Assembly (NCBI GenBank): GCA_903642235.1
Contig: CAHJWL010000005.1
Span: forward strand, 62,001 to 126,000
Origin: Acidobacteriaceae bacterium
GTDB taxonomy: Bacteria; Acidobacteriota; Terriglobia; Terriglobales; Acidobacteriaceae
Direction of reading: 5' to 3'
Length of the DNA: 64,000 nucleotides
Positions 41,901 through 49,719 of the stretch are shown one piece after another. A model generated the notes under the pieces. That model saw only the letters and a program-made list of their open reading frames with translations. It did no database searches and was not told the origin of the DNA. The position numbers were made by a program, and so were the translations under genes. The number at the start of each line of letters is the position of its first letter. The first letter of the stretch is position 1.

Positions 41901-44267
41901 TCAGGTGCCTGGGGCGGTTGAGGGTGCCGGGGATGGTGGAGTGGTGTTGGCGGGGTTGGCGGTGGGCGCGGTGGGGCTCGCGACGATGCGCAGGGCGAGG
42001 CGGGGGAAGGAGAAGGTGCCGCCGGCGTCGTCGATGACGTTGACCTGGGCGATGTAGACGCCGGGTTTGAGGGTGGAGAGGGGGACATCGAAGGTGAAGG
42101 CGACGGCGTTGCGGTCGGGGGTGTTCAGGGTAGTGGCTTCGACGACGGGAGTTTCAAAGACCTTGCTGCCGTTCTGCAGGAACTCGATGCTGGTGAGGAT
42201 GTGGACGGGGCCGGTGGCGCGGCGGCCGAGGCCGGGAGCTATGGCGGGTGCGACGGTGCCATCTTTTACGGCTTTGACGCGTGTGGGGTCGTAGACCTCG
42301 TAGAGCAGGAAGAGGTGCTGGTCGGCGCGGAAGACGTGCGCGATGTTAGGGATCCACTGCTGGCCGTCGCGGGTGAGAGGGTCGTCGGGCTGGCGGGAGC
42401 CGGACTTGCCGGGGGTGGGGGAGCGCTGGTTGGAGAGGACGACGGAGGAGAGTTTAAGCGAGGCCTTGCTGAGGTCGGGGACCTGGATGTCGGTCTCGAA
42501 CGAGCCCATGTTGCCGGTCTGGTTTTCGCGGACGATGAACTTGAGATGGTAGCGGCCGGCCGCGAGAGTGAAGCCGGTGGAGTACTGGATGTTTTTGCGG
42601 GCGACCTGCTGGTTGGCGTCGACGGCAAGCTTGACGTTATCGCGGATGTTGCCAACGAGGATGCCGGCGGCGTTCTTGACCTGGCCGACGACGTCGAGGG
42701 TGGCCTTCGAGCGGTCGCCATTTTTGAGGAAGGGAATGGCGGAGCCGGGGACGATGAGCGAGACGGGGACGAAGGCGCGGTTGCCGGGCTCGCGAAAGAA
42801 GAGGGCCTGAAGGTAGAGCGGGACGTCGGTGGCGGGCGAGTCCGAGCGCATCTGGTCGTCGAGGGCCTGCTCGCGGTCTTCGGTCTTCTGGTGTTTGAAG
42901 TCTGCCGCGGCGTAGTAGCCAGGCCGGTAGTCGAGCTTGATGTCGGGGCGGTTGACGCGGATGGTGAGGTGGCGGAAGGCGCCGTCGCGGGCGGTGTTGG
43001 CGGAGCGGAAGCCGAGGATGTAGTAGGCCTCGGTGTCGTGCTGGACCTGGGTGAAGGCGGCGGAGAAGTCGTTTGAGTCCGAAAAGAACTTGCCGCCGGT
43101 GTCTGAGGCGAGGGTGCCGAGGGTCTCCTGCGAGCCGAAGTTCGCGTCGAGCTGCGACTGGTTGGCGCCGCCGTTGTAGGCGGAGACGCCGCGGAGCGAG
43201 CCGGTGGAGGCGTCGCCGACGGGCGGCAGAGCCTGGAGGCCGCGCACATCGACGGTATAGAGACTCATGTTGGCCTTGACCGCTTCGTTGGTTGCTCCGC
43301 GCATGCTGGCCTGGTTCTCGATGCCGTTGCGGGTGAGGCCGCCTGAGAAGTAGAGCAGGCTCTTGCGCTGGTCGACTTTTTCCAACGATCTTGCGATGGT
43401 TGAAATCGCAAAGAGCTCGCGATCGGTGTTGAGCGAGTTGTACTCGGTGTCATCCGCAGTGAAGGAGCTGGCGTTGTCGGCGGTGCCGTCGGTCGTGCCG
43501 GTCTGGCCGCCGCCGGTGAAGCCGGTACCCTCCGTGCCGTTGTATTTGCCGACGGCGCGGAGGAGGGTGGACTTATCCCCGGTGAAGTCCTGGTCCATGG
43601 AGAGGCCGGTGGCGAGCGAGACGACGGCGACGAGGTCGGCCGGCTGCATCTGCGAGTTGATGTACTTCTGCGCGGCTTCTACGGAGCGGTCGATGTCTTC
43701 GGGCTGCATGGAGGAGAGGTCGAAGAACAGGATGATGAGGCGATGGTCGCGGAGGGCGGCGGGTGTGGCGCCGAGGGAGGCGTTGTTGAGGAGGTCGGCG
43801 ACGGATTTGGTGTCGAGCGCGCGGCCGGAGGTGGTGGACTTCTCGGCGAGGAGCGCGGCGGCGTCGGCGCTCTGGAAGTCGAAGGTGGAGATGCGCTGCG
43901 GCTTGTTGTTTTCGAGGACGGTGAAGTCGGAGGCTTTGAGGTCGCGGATGATCGCGCCGGATTTCTTGTCGCGGGCGATGACGTTGGTGAGGACGATGTC
44001 GGTCTGAACGCGGAGGGTGAGGGTGGAGGCGTCAGGGGGCGGTGAGTCTTGGGCAAGGGTGAGTGCAGGGGCGAAGAGCAGAGGGATCAGGACCAAGAGC
44101 CGGTGAACACAATGGGAAGCTCGGATTAAGGCAGGACTGGGCGTTCCCGGTAGAGAAGCAGATTCTTCGCTCCGCTTAGAATGACAACCAGAAAGACGAA
44201 ATGCAGAGCGTCGTCGGTCTCCCGGGGGTCGTGTAGTGAGGCGGCGCGGGAAGAGACGAGTGATCAT
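41901..44267 (-). CDS. VWA-domain protein of the acidobacterial type
   Basis: A 788-residue exported protein of the acidobacterial VWFA-related family (TIGR03436-like). After a hydrophobic export segment RLLVLIPLLFAPALTLAQ (about 56-73) comes a beta domain (TLTLRVQTDIVLTNVIARDK) and the VWA fold with a MIDAS-type FFDLSSMQ (about 175), then RALDTKSVADLL, the DTGGKFFSDSND segment and C-terminal beta domains (about 480-788). The role is unknown, probably protein-protein binding at the cell surface. The N-terminal 50 residues are suspect: residues about 20-46 are the antisense translation of repeat copy B (GCHSKRSEESASLPG). ATG 44267 is the only ATG before the signal; TTG at 44096 is a possible shorter start. 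The gene begins two bases after the receptor stop. Confidence 0.87.
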   Translation of the reverse strand: MITRLFPRRLTTRPPGDRRRSAFRLSGCHSKRSEESASLPGTPSPALIRASHCVHRLLVLIPLLFAPALTLAQDSPPPDASTLTLRVQTDIVLTNVIARDKKSGAIIRDLKASDFTVLENNKPQRISTFDFQSADAAALLAEKSTTSGRALDTKSVADLLNNASLGATPAALRDHRLIILFFDLSSMQPEDIDRSVEAAQKYINSQMQPADLVAVVSLATGLSMDQDFTGDKSTLLRAVGKYNGTEGTGFTGGGQTGTTDGTADNASSFTADDTEYNSLNTDRELFAISTIARSLEKVDQRKSLLYFSGGLTRNGIENQASMRGATNEAVKANMSLYTVDVRGLQALPPVGDASTGSLRGVSAYNGGANQSQLDANFGSQETLGTLASDTGGKFFSDSNDFSAAFTQVQHDTEAYYILGFRSANTARDGAFRHLTIRVNRPDIKLDYRPGYYAAADFKHQKTEDREQALDDQMRSDSPATDVPLYLQALFFREPGNRAFVPVSLIVPGSAIPFLKNGDRSKATLDVVGQVKNAAGILVGNIRDNVKLAVDANQQVARKNIQYSTGFTLAAGRYHLKFIVRENQTGNMGSFETDIQVPDLSKASLKLSSVVLSNQRSPTPGKSGSRQPDDPLTRDGQQWIPNIAHVFRADQHLFLLYEVYDPTRVKAVKDGTVAPAIAPGLGRRATGPVHILTSIEFLQNGSKVFETPVVEATTLNTPDRNAVAFTFDVPLSTLKPGVYIAQVNVIDDAGGTFSFPRLALRIVASPTAPTANPANTTPPSPAPSTAPGT
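44131..44210 (+). repeat. Dispersed repeat, copy B, inside the VWA gene start
   Basis: GCAGGACTGGGCGTTCCCGG, TAGAGAAGCAGATTCTTCGC, TCCGCTTAGAATGACAACCA, GAAAGACGAAATGCAGAGCG. The outer parts match copy A closely; the centre carries the longer TTCTTCGCTCCGCTTAGAA form, still an inverted repeat (ATTCT...AGAAT). It separates the predicted start of the VWA gene from its export signal. Confidence 0.8.
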
Positions 44268-44269
44268 GG

Positions 44270-47200
44270 TTAGAACCTGTACCGGGCGATGAAGAGGAGG
44301 GCGCGCTGGGCGGCGGTGCCGGTGACCTGGCCGAAGGTGGCAGAGTCAAGCGCGGTGTTGATGCCGTTGTACTGGACGGTGTTGAAGACGTTGTTAGCGG
44401 TGACGCGGGCTTCGAAGGTGCGAGTGTCGCCGAGAGAGACGGTGCGCGAGACCGAGGCGTCAATACCGAGAGTGCCGGGGCCGCGGATAGAGTTGCGGGA
44501 GGCGGTGCCGTAGCCATTGGCGGGCCGAGTGAAGGCGGCTCCGTTAAACCAGTTGAGGATGTTGCCGGAGCCAGCGATGGGAACGGCGAAGTTGCGATCG
44601 GGGCGGAGCGTGAACAGGCCGCCACCGGCCAGGGTCGCGGCGGAGGACTGATAGCTGGGCGTGAAGTAGCTGCCGGTGGCGAAGGTGAAGTCGCCGGAGA
44701 GGGAGAAGCCGTCGAGCAGCTTTGAGGTGCGGTTGCCCTTTGAGAAGAAGCGGCGGTTGGGACCGAAGGGAAGCTCGAGGACGTAGTTGCCGGTAAGGCG
44801 ATGGCGCTGGTCGAAAGAAGAGTTGCTCTCTTCAAGGTCGAGGCGGGCGTCGTCCTGGACGGTGGTGGTGGAGGCGGTACCGCCGATCGATGAGGCGTCG
44901 TCAATAGAGTGGCTGTACTGATAGGTAGCCTGGAGCGAGATGCCCTTCTGGAGGCGCTTGCGGGCGTTGATAGCGAGGGCGTTGAAGCGCGAGTTGGCGG
45001 CGGAGTCCTCGTAGGTGAAGGCCTGCGCATTTGGCGTCGTGACGGCGCTGGGTGTGTGGTTGGGGGCGCGGAGAACGTCGAGATTGCCGCCAAAGGAGCC
45101 GTTGTAGCCGACCGAAAGAACGACGCCGAGGGGAAGGGTGCGCTGGATGTCGAGGTCGTAGATCTGCACGATCCCGAGACGATAGTCCTTGTTGACGGAG
45201 TAGTTGTTCTGGATGGGGGTAGTGGCGCAGGCGAAGCCGTTGGCGAGGGTGAGATTGGCGGCAATGCCGGGGGTCTCCGTGACGCAGCCGGTGGCGTTGT
45301 TGCCGGTGGAAACGACGTTAGTTTGGGTGAGGGCGAAGGGCGGCTGGAAGGCGAGCGACTGCGCGAAGGTGGCGAACTGCCCGGTGTTGTAGTTGACGCC
45401 GTAGCCGGCACGGACGACGGTATTCTTCAGGAATTTGGGCCGCCAGGCGACACCGAGGCGCGGGGAGTAGAGCGATCGATCGGGGTTGACGAGCGAGCGG
45501 GGGAAGCTGCCGGTGTACGGGCCGGAGCCGCCGGGTGTGACGGGTGTGACCTGGGTGAAATCGGAGTTGTGGTCGAGGTTGACGAGGCGGTTGTCTTTCT
45601 CAACGTAGGGCGAGAAGTACTCGTAACGAAGTCCGAAGTTGAGGGTGATATCGGAGCGGAGGCGGAAATCATCCTGCGCGTACCAGTCGTAAACGTTGGC
45701 GCGAAGGTGTGTCTTGGCGAGGCCGGCCTGGATCTTGGTCTGCTGCGGGAGGCCGAGCAGAAAGTCGGCGAAGCCGGAGCCGCTGGAGGGCTGGGCGACG
45801 GTTCCGGCAACCACGCCGGTGCGGTCGGCACTTGAGAGCGTCGCGAAGTCCGAGAAGGTGAAGGTGCCGAGCGGGTTGTTGCCGCCGACGGCATCGGCGT
45901 GGATGCGGCGGATGTCGACGCCGAAGCGCATGTTGTGCTTCTTTTGGGTATAGCTGACGAAGTCGGTGAACGAGATGGTCTGGTTGACGGTGTCGCGGGG
46001 GATGACGGGGTTGAGCCCGGTGAAGTTGGTGATGGAGATGGTCGGCAGGCCGTTATAGAAGGCACCGACCGCGCCCTGGCTGGGGAGATTGATGCCGGCG
46101 GCACCCGCGGGATTGTTGGTGGTGTTCGTGAAGTAGTTGCTGATGGTGGAGCGTGAGCGATTCCAGGTAAGGGTCGCGTTGTTAGTGAGGCGGCCGCGGC
46201 CGACGGTGTAGCCGGCGGAGACGTTGTAGCCATCGGTCTGGGTTGACCCGCCGAGCGGAAGGAAGACGTTGCGGGTGTCGGAGGCGGAGTGCGAGTAGTT
46301 GGCGCCGGCGTTGATGTTCTGTCGCAGGCCGGTTGAAGTCTGGGAGGAGCGACGGCCTCCGCCTCCGCCGCCTCCGCCAAAGGCACCGAAGGGGCCGCCG
46401 CCGCTGTTGGCGCCGAAGTTGCGGACGAAGCGGAGATTGGCCTGAGTGGAGTTCGAGCCGGCGGTGGTCACAGTCTGGTAGTTGAAGCGCTGGGTGCCGG
46501 TGGTGAGGTTGGGTGCGGGATAAAGGGAGAGCAGGGCCGTGGCCTGCGGCGAGAGACGCCCGCCGGGGACGATGTTGCTGGCAAACGGCGCGCCGGTGGC
46601 GGGGTCGTAGACAGGCGTGAGAGTGGGGGTTCCGCTGACGGTCTGGATGAGGTCTGAGAAGTCGCCGCCTCGCTCGGCAAGCGAGGGCACGGTGGCATAG
46701 AGGTTCTCGGGCGTGATGTTGCGCTGGCCGGTGACGTTGAGGAAGACGAACTGCTTGGGGTTCGCTTTGACCAGGCCGGGGATGAACGGCGAGCCGGCGA
46801 AGGAGACACCGAAGCGGTTGTTGTTGTAGGCGGGCTTGGTGACGGGGGCACCCGTGAGCGAGTACTGGGTGGCGTCGAGCGCACCATTGCCGCCCTGGTA
46901 GAAGATCTGGCCGTGGGGCTTGGAGGGATCGAAGCGCCCGAAGCCGCCACGCCCGCCGCCACCGCCGCCGCGACCACCACGACCGCCACCGGAACCCCCG
47001 CCACCCGGACCCCCGCCACCCGGGCCCATGAGGCCGCCGAGCACGCCCATGACGGCGCCGCCAAGATCCGCGCCGTTGCCGCCATTGCGCCGGGCCTGGG
47101 CGAGGGCGTCTTCGACGCGGCTGCGGATCTCATCTTCGTTGAGGTTGGCGAGACCGTTCGTCTGGCCGAGCTGGCCTGAGACGGCGACGGACTCCGTGCT

Positions 47201-47932
47201 ATCACCGCCGAGACCGGCGAGGGAGGGAAGCTGTGCACCAGCATTGCCGCCGCCGGCGCTGGCGTCTGAGGCTCCAGCACCGCTGGCCAGCATGCTGAGG
47301 GCCTGGAGTGAACCGCTCCGGCCACCGATCGCGTTTGAAAGCGCGCGATTGAGGGCGGCCTGCTGGCTGTCTGTCTGTACCGCCGCCGTGGTGACGCGAG
47401 AGGCGAGTTGCATGGAGATGCTGAGGGCCTGATCGGCTGGGCCGCCCGTACCAGCCTGGCTGGAGGTGGAGGCTCCCTGTCCCGAGCCGGCGACGTTGAT
47501 CAGGACCTCGCGCGTTTCACTGGCGAAGGCAATGAGCTCGACTCGTACGACGTAGCGACCCCTGGCTGGGATGACCATCCGAAAGGCACCGGTGACGTCC
47601 GTGGTCGTGCTGTAGCGCCGGCCGGTCAGGGTGTTGGTAGCGGTGACGGCAACGCCCGGCAAGGGAGTCGTCCCGGAGAGGACGGACCCGTGGATCGCCC
47701 CGCCACTTGCTGCAGCGGGTGATGCAGGCAGAGCGGAGGGAGCCCTCGTGTCAGCCGGGGGCAGGATGCCGGGAGCAGTTGAAGGCTGCGGTGGAGCAGC
47801 CTGAGGGACACTCTGTGCAGAGGGTGGAGTCTGCGCGGCTGAGCCTGGAGCAGCTCCCGTCTGCTGAGCCAGCGCAACCAGGTGCAGGCTCAGCAGCGCG
47901 GTGGCGAGACCAAGCTCGCGGCGGCTGCTCAC
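44270..47932 (-). CDS. Oar-like TonB-dependent outer-membrane receptor
   Basis: A 1220-residue outer-membrane protein of the OmpA-related/Oar type that is highly expanded in acidobacteria. It has a signal peptide (ATALLSLHLVALAQ), a Pro/Ala-rich spacer, a carboxypeptidase-regulatory-like Ig domain (about 80-150: GAIHGSVLSGTTPLPGVAVT, ATNTLTGRRYSTTTDVTGAF), a plug-like region and a C-terminal beta barrel ending in aromatic Phe (FIARYRF), as outer-membrane barrels do. A Gly-rich stretch at about 295-330 (more than 25 Gly, with Arg) and another near 515-530 are unusual for this family. The substrate is unknown; glycans are often assumed. The start is GTG at 47932, overlapping the upstream stop (GTGA). 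Confidence 0.9.
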   Translation of the reverse strand: MSSRRELGLATALLSLHLVALAQQTGAAPGSAAQTPPSAQSVPQAAPPQPSTAPGILPPADTRAPSALPASPAAASGGAIHGSVLSGTTPLPGVAVTATNTLTGRRYSTTTDVTGAFRMVIPARGRYVVRVELIAFASETREVLINVAGSGQGASTSSQAGTGGPADQALSISMQLASRVTTAAVQTDSQQAALNRALSNAIGGRSGSLQALSMLASGAGASDASAGGGNAGAQLPSLAGLGGDSTESVAVSGQLGQTNGLANLNEDEIRSRVEDALAQARRNGGNGADLGGAVMGVLGGLMGPGGGGPGGGGSGGGRGGRGGGGGGRGGFGRFDPSKPHGQIFYQGGNGALDATQYSLTGAPVTKPAYNNNRFGVSFAGSPFIPGLVKANPKQFVFLNVTGQRNITPENLYATVPSLAERGGDFSDLIQTVSGTPTLTPVYDPATGAPFASNIVPGGRLSPQATALLSLYPAPNLTTGTQRFNYQTVTTAGSNSTQANLRFVRNFGANSGGGPFGAFGGGGGGGGRRSSQTSTGLRQNINAGANYSHSASDTRNVFLPLGGSTQTDGYNVSAGYTVGRGRLTNNATLTWNRSRSTISNYFTNTTNNPAGAAGINLPSQGAVGAFYNGLPTISITNFTGLNPVIPRDTVNQTISFTDFVSYTQKKHNMRFGVDIRRIHADAVGGNNPLGTFTFSDFATLSSADRTGVVAGTVAQPSSGSGFADFLLGLPQQTKIQAGLAKTHLRANVYDWYAQDDFRLRSDITLNFGLRYEYFSPYVEKDNRLVNLDHNSDFTQVTPVTPGGSGPYTGSFPRSLVNPDRSLYSPRLGVAWRPKFLKNTVVRAGYGVNYNTGQFATFAQSLAFQPPFALTQTNVVSTGNNATGCVTETPGIAANLTLANGFACATTPIQNNYSVNKDYRLGIVQIYDLDIQRTLPLGVVLSVGYNGSFGGNLDVLRAPNHTPSAVTTPNAQAFTYEDSAANSRFNALAINARKRLQKGISLQATYQYSHSIDDASSIGGTASTTTVQDDARLDLEESNSSFDQRHRLTGNYVLELPFGPNRRFFSKGNRTSKLLDGFSLSGDFTFATGSYFTPSYQSSAATLAGGGLFTLRPDRNFAVPIAGSGNILNWFNGAAFTRPANGYGTASRNSIRGPGTLGIDASVSRTVSLGDTRTFEARVTANNVFNTVQYNGINTALDSATFGQVTGTAAQRALLFIARYRF

Positions 47933-48687
47933 GGGTGTCCTGTGGCGCCGGCATCGCCGGCACTGTGATGCAGGTGAGAGCCGTTTGAAACCCGCAACTC
48001 CGATGGCAGGAAAAAACCGCTTCTGACGGCCCCGCGCCCGGTCACGGAATCGCCCACCTTGATGTCGGCAAGCGTGATGCTTTCGCCAGTGGGTGCCGCG
48101 GGTTTACGTGCGGCATCCTCGCCAGCCGCGGGTGTGGTGAAGTTCAGGCTGGCATCACGACCTCCACGGCGAAAGGAGGTGCTCTCATCCACGGCAATCA
48201 CCTGCTTCACGTTGTCGAGGCGGAGGATGGTGAGGCGAAGCGCGTCGAGGTCGATTGCGGTGATCTTGCCCGCGATGTAGGTCTTGCCAAAGTCTGCCTG
48301 CGCACGGCGCACCTCGTCGGCGTCAATGACGGCAACGAAGGCCGCATGCAGGGTCTTCGTGGGCGCGTCCAGGACACCGCCCGCACCCAGGCCGTCCCCA
48401 ACCTTGATGTCGGCAAATCTGGCGGTCTGGCGGGCACGCAGGACCCGGGTGTTGTCAGTCGCGGTGATCTGGTAGAGCGCACCGGAGAGATCCTTCAGGG
48501 TGAGAGCGCTGCCATGAACCGCGGTGACAGTACCGCGGAGCACCTGCCCGCCTGGCAAACGGATATCTTCGTCATCCTCCTGCGCGAACAGATGCCAGCA
48601 CGGGAGAAGCAGCAGCAGAAGGAGAAAGATCCTTGAGACACCGGACGACCAGCGTTTCGTGACGAGATGGGGGAGGTGCGGAGGCAT
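47929..48687 (-). CDS. Secreted DUF5666-like protein
   Basis: About 252 residues: a signal peptide (FLLLLLLLPCWHLFAQ) and repeated OB-like beta segments, GQVLRGTVTAVHGSALTLKD, TARFADIKVGDGLGAGG, KTYIAGKITAIDLDALRLTI, ITLADIKVGDSVTGRGAV, the pattern of DUF5666-type proteins. The function is unknown; a small exported binding protein is likely. The start at 48687 gives a proper signal peptide; an in-frame upstream extension to 48852 is low complexity. Its stop overlaps the GTG of the TonB receptor by four bases, so the two are translationally coupled and with the VWA gene form a three-gene exported unit. Confidence 0.75.
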   Translation of the reverse strand: MPPHLPHLVTKRWSSGVSRIFLLLLLLLPCWHLFAQEDDEDIRLPGGQVLRGTVTAVHGSALTLKDLSGALYQITATDNTRVLRARQTARFADIKVGDGLGAGGVLDAPTKTLHAAFVAVIDADEVRRAQADFGKTYIAGKITAIDLDALRLTILRLDNVKQVIAVDESTSFRRGGRDASLNFTTPAAGEDAARKPAAPTGESITLADIKVGDSVTGRGAVRSGFFLPSELRVSNGSHLHHSAGDAGATGHP

Positions 48688-48811
48688 GGTTCCGGACAGG
48701 CTGAAAGTTGATTCGGCTGCAGATAGAGACGAAGCTGGCGAGGGAAAGACTCTGTGAGCAGATGAAAGTTCCTGCGGCATCGAAGAGGAACGCTCGGCTA
48801 CACTAGCGACC

Positions 48812-49561
48812 ATGCAGGACGCGGCAGCGACGGCACCGGCACGCGGCAGCACAGAGACACCTCGCGCCCACGACGAGCATCATTTCGACTCCGGACAGGT
48901 GGTGCGAGATCTTGTGATCGGCCTGTCAGACGGGCTGACTGTTCCTTTTGCGCTGGCGGCGGGGCTGTCGGGCGCCGTTTCGTCGACCCACCTGGTTGTG
49001 CTGGCGGGTCTGGCGGAGATCGCGGCCGGCTCCATCGCGATGGGTCTGGGTGGGTATCTAGCCGCTCGTGGCGATGCGGAGCACTATGCGGCCGAGCGGC
49101 AGCGTGAGGAGCAGGAGATCGTTGAGCGCGCGGGGGACGAAGAAGAGGAGATCTACGAGATCTTCGAGCAGTACGGTGTCTCTCGGGTGGACGCGGAGCC
49201 TGTGCTCGAAGCACTGAAGCGGCGGCCGCAGGCCTGGGTTGACTTCATGATGCGCTTCGAGCTGGGCCTGGAAGAGCCGAAGGCAGGACAGGCGAGCCGG
49301 TCGGCAGCGACCATAGCGGCAGCGTATATCGCCGGCGGCCTGCTTCCGCTGCTGCCCTACATGACAATGCATGGGAGCTCCGAGGCGCTTGCGATCTCAG
49401 CGGCTATGACCCTCACGGCGCTGGCAATCTTCGGTGGCGTCAAGGGCCGGCTGCTGGGTACAGGGACGGTGCGCTCCGCATTTCAGACAGTAGCAATTGG
49501 TGGAGCGGCAGCCGGGGTTGCGTATGGGCTGGCTCGGCTGCTGAGCGGGCATACAGGATGA
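48812..49561 (+). CDS. VIT1/CCC1-family iron/manganese transporter
   Basis: A 249-residue membrane transporter. Family motifs: VVRDLVIGLSDGLTVPFALA (first helix with the ion-path Asp), EIAAGSIAMGLGGYLAARGD, a cytosolic acidic helix region (REEQEIVERAGDEEEEIYEI, about 95-115, candidate metal-binding Glu), and three C-terminal helices (about 165-245). VIT1 proteins export Fe2+/Mn2+ from the cytosol in exchange for protons. In bacteria the membrane is the cytoplasmic one, so it would lower cytosolic iron or manganese. Its stop overlaps a possible 53-residue gene (ATGA), which abuts egtB, so the three may be one transcript. Confidence 0.88.
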   Translation: MQDAAATAPARGSTETPRAHDEHHFDSGQVVRDLVIGLSDGLTVPFALAAGLSGAVSSTHLVVLAGLAEIAAGSIAMGLGGYLAARGDAEHYAAERQREEQEIVERAGDEEEEIYEIFEQYGVSRVDAEPVLEALKRRPQAWVDFMMRFELGLEEPKAGQASRSAATIAAAYIAGGLLPLLPYMTMHGSSEALAISAAMTLTALAIFGGVKGRLLGTGTVRSAFQTVAIGGAAAGVAYGLARLLSGHTG

Positions 49562-49719
49562 TGGCGAATCGTTTGAAGGGGAGAGGTACTCTTATCCCGA
49601 GCGATGGCTACGCCGTGCTGAGCCGCCGCCTGTTGGACGCGGACGTCAGAACCACGTTTGTACAAGAGCAACAAGGCCAAGAGCATCGGGCATCTCAGGG
49701 GTACGTGAACGGGGGTTGA
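49558..49719 (+). CDS. Possible 53-residue protein between VIT1 and egtB
   Basis: An open frame starting ATG at 49558, overlapping the VIT1 stop by three bases (ATGA), and ending in TGA at 49717-49719, directly against the egtB ATG at 49720. It starts MMANRLKGRGTLIPSDGYAV, followed by a Gln/Arg-rich C-terminal part. There is no Shine-Dalgarno beyond a weak AGGA and no recognisable family. The exact abutment on both sides is the signature of translational coupling, but an unused open frame in GC-rich DNA could give it by chance. Confidence 0.3.
   Translation: MMANRLKGRGTLIPSDGYAVLSRRLLDADVRTTFVQEQQGQEHRASQGYVNGG

Noticed and set aside
46880..47430. Gly-rich region of the receptor gene as a separate gene or CRISPR-like array
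   Set aside because: The repeat is codon-based Gly/Arg within the receptor frame; no regular spacer-repeat structure exists.
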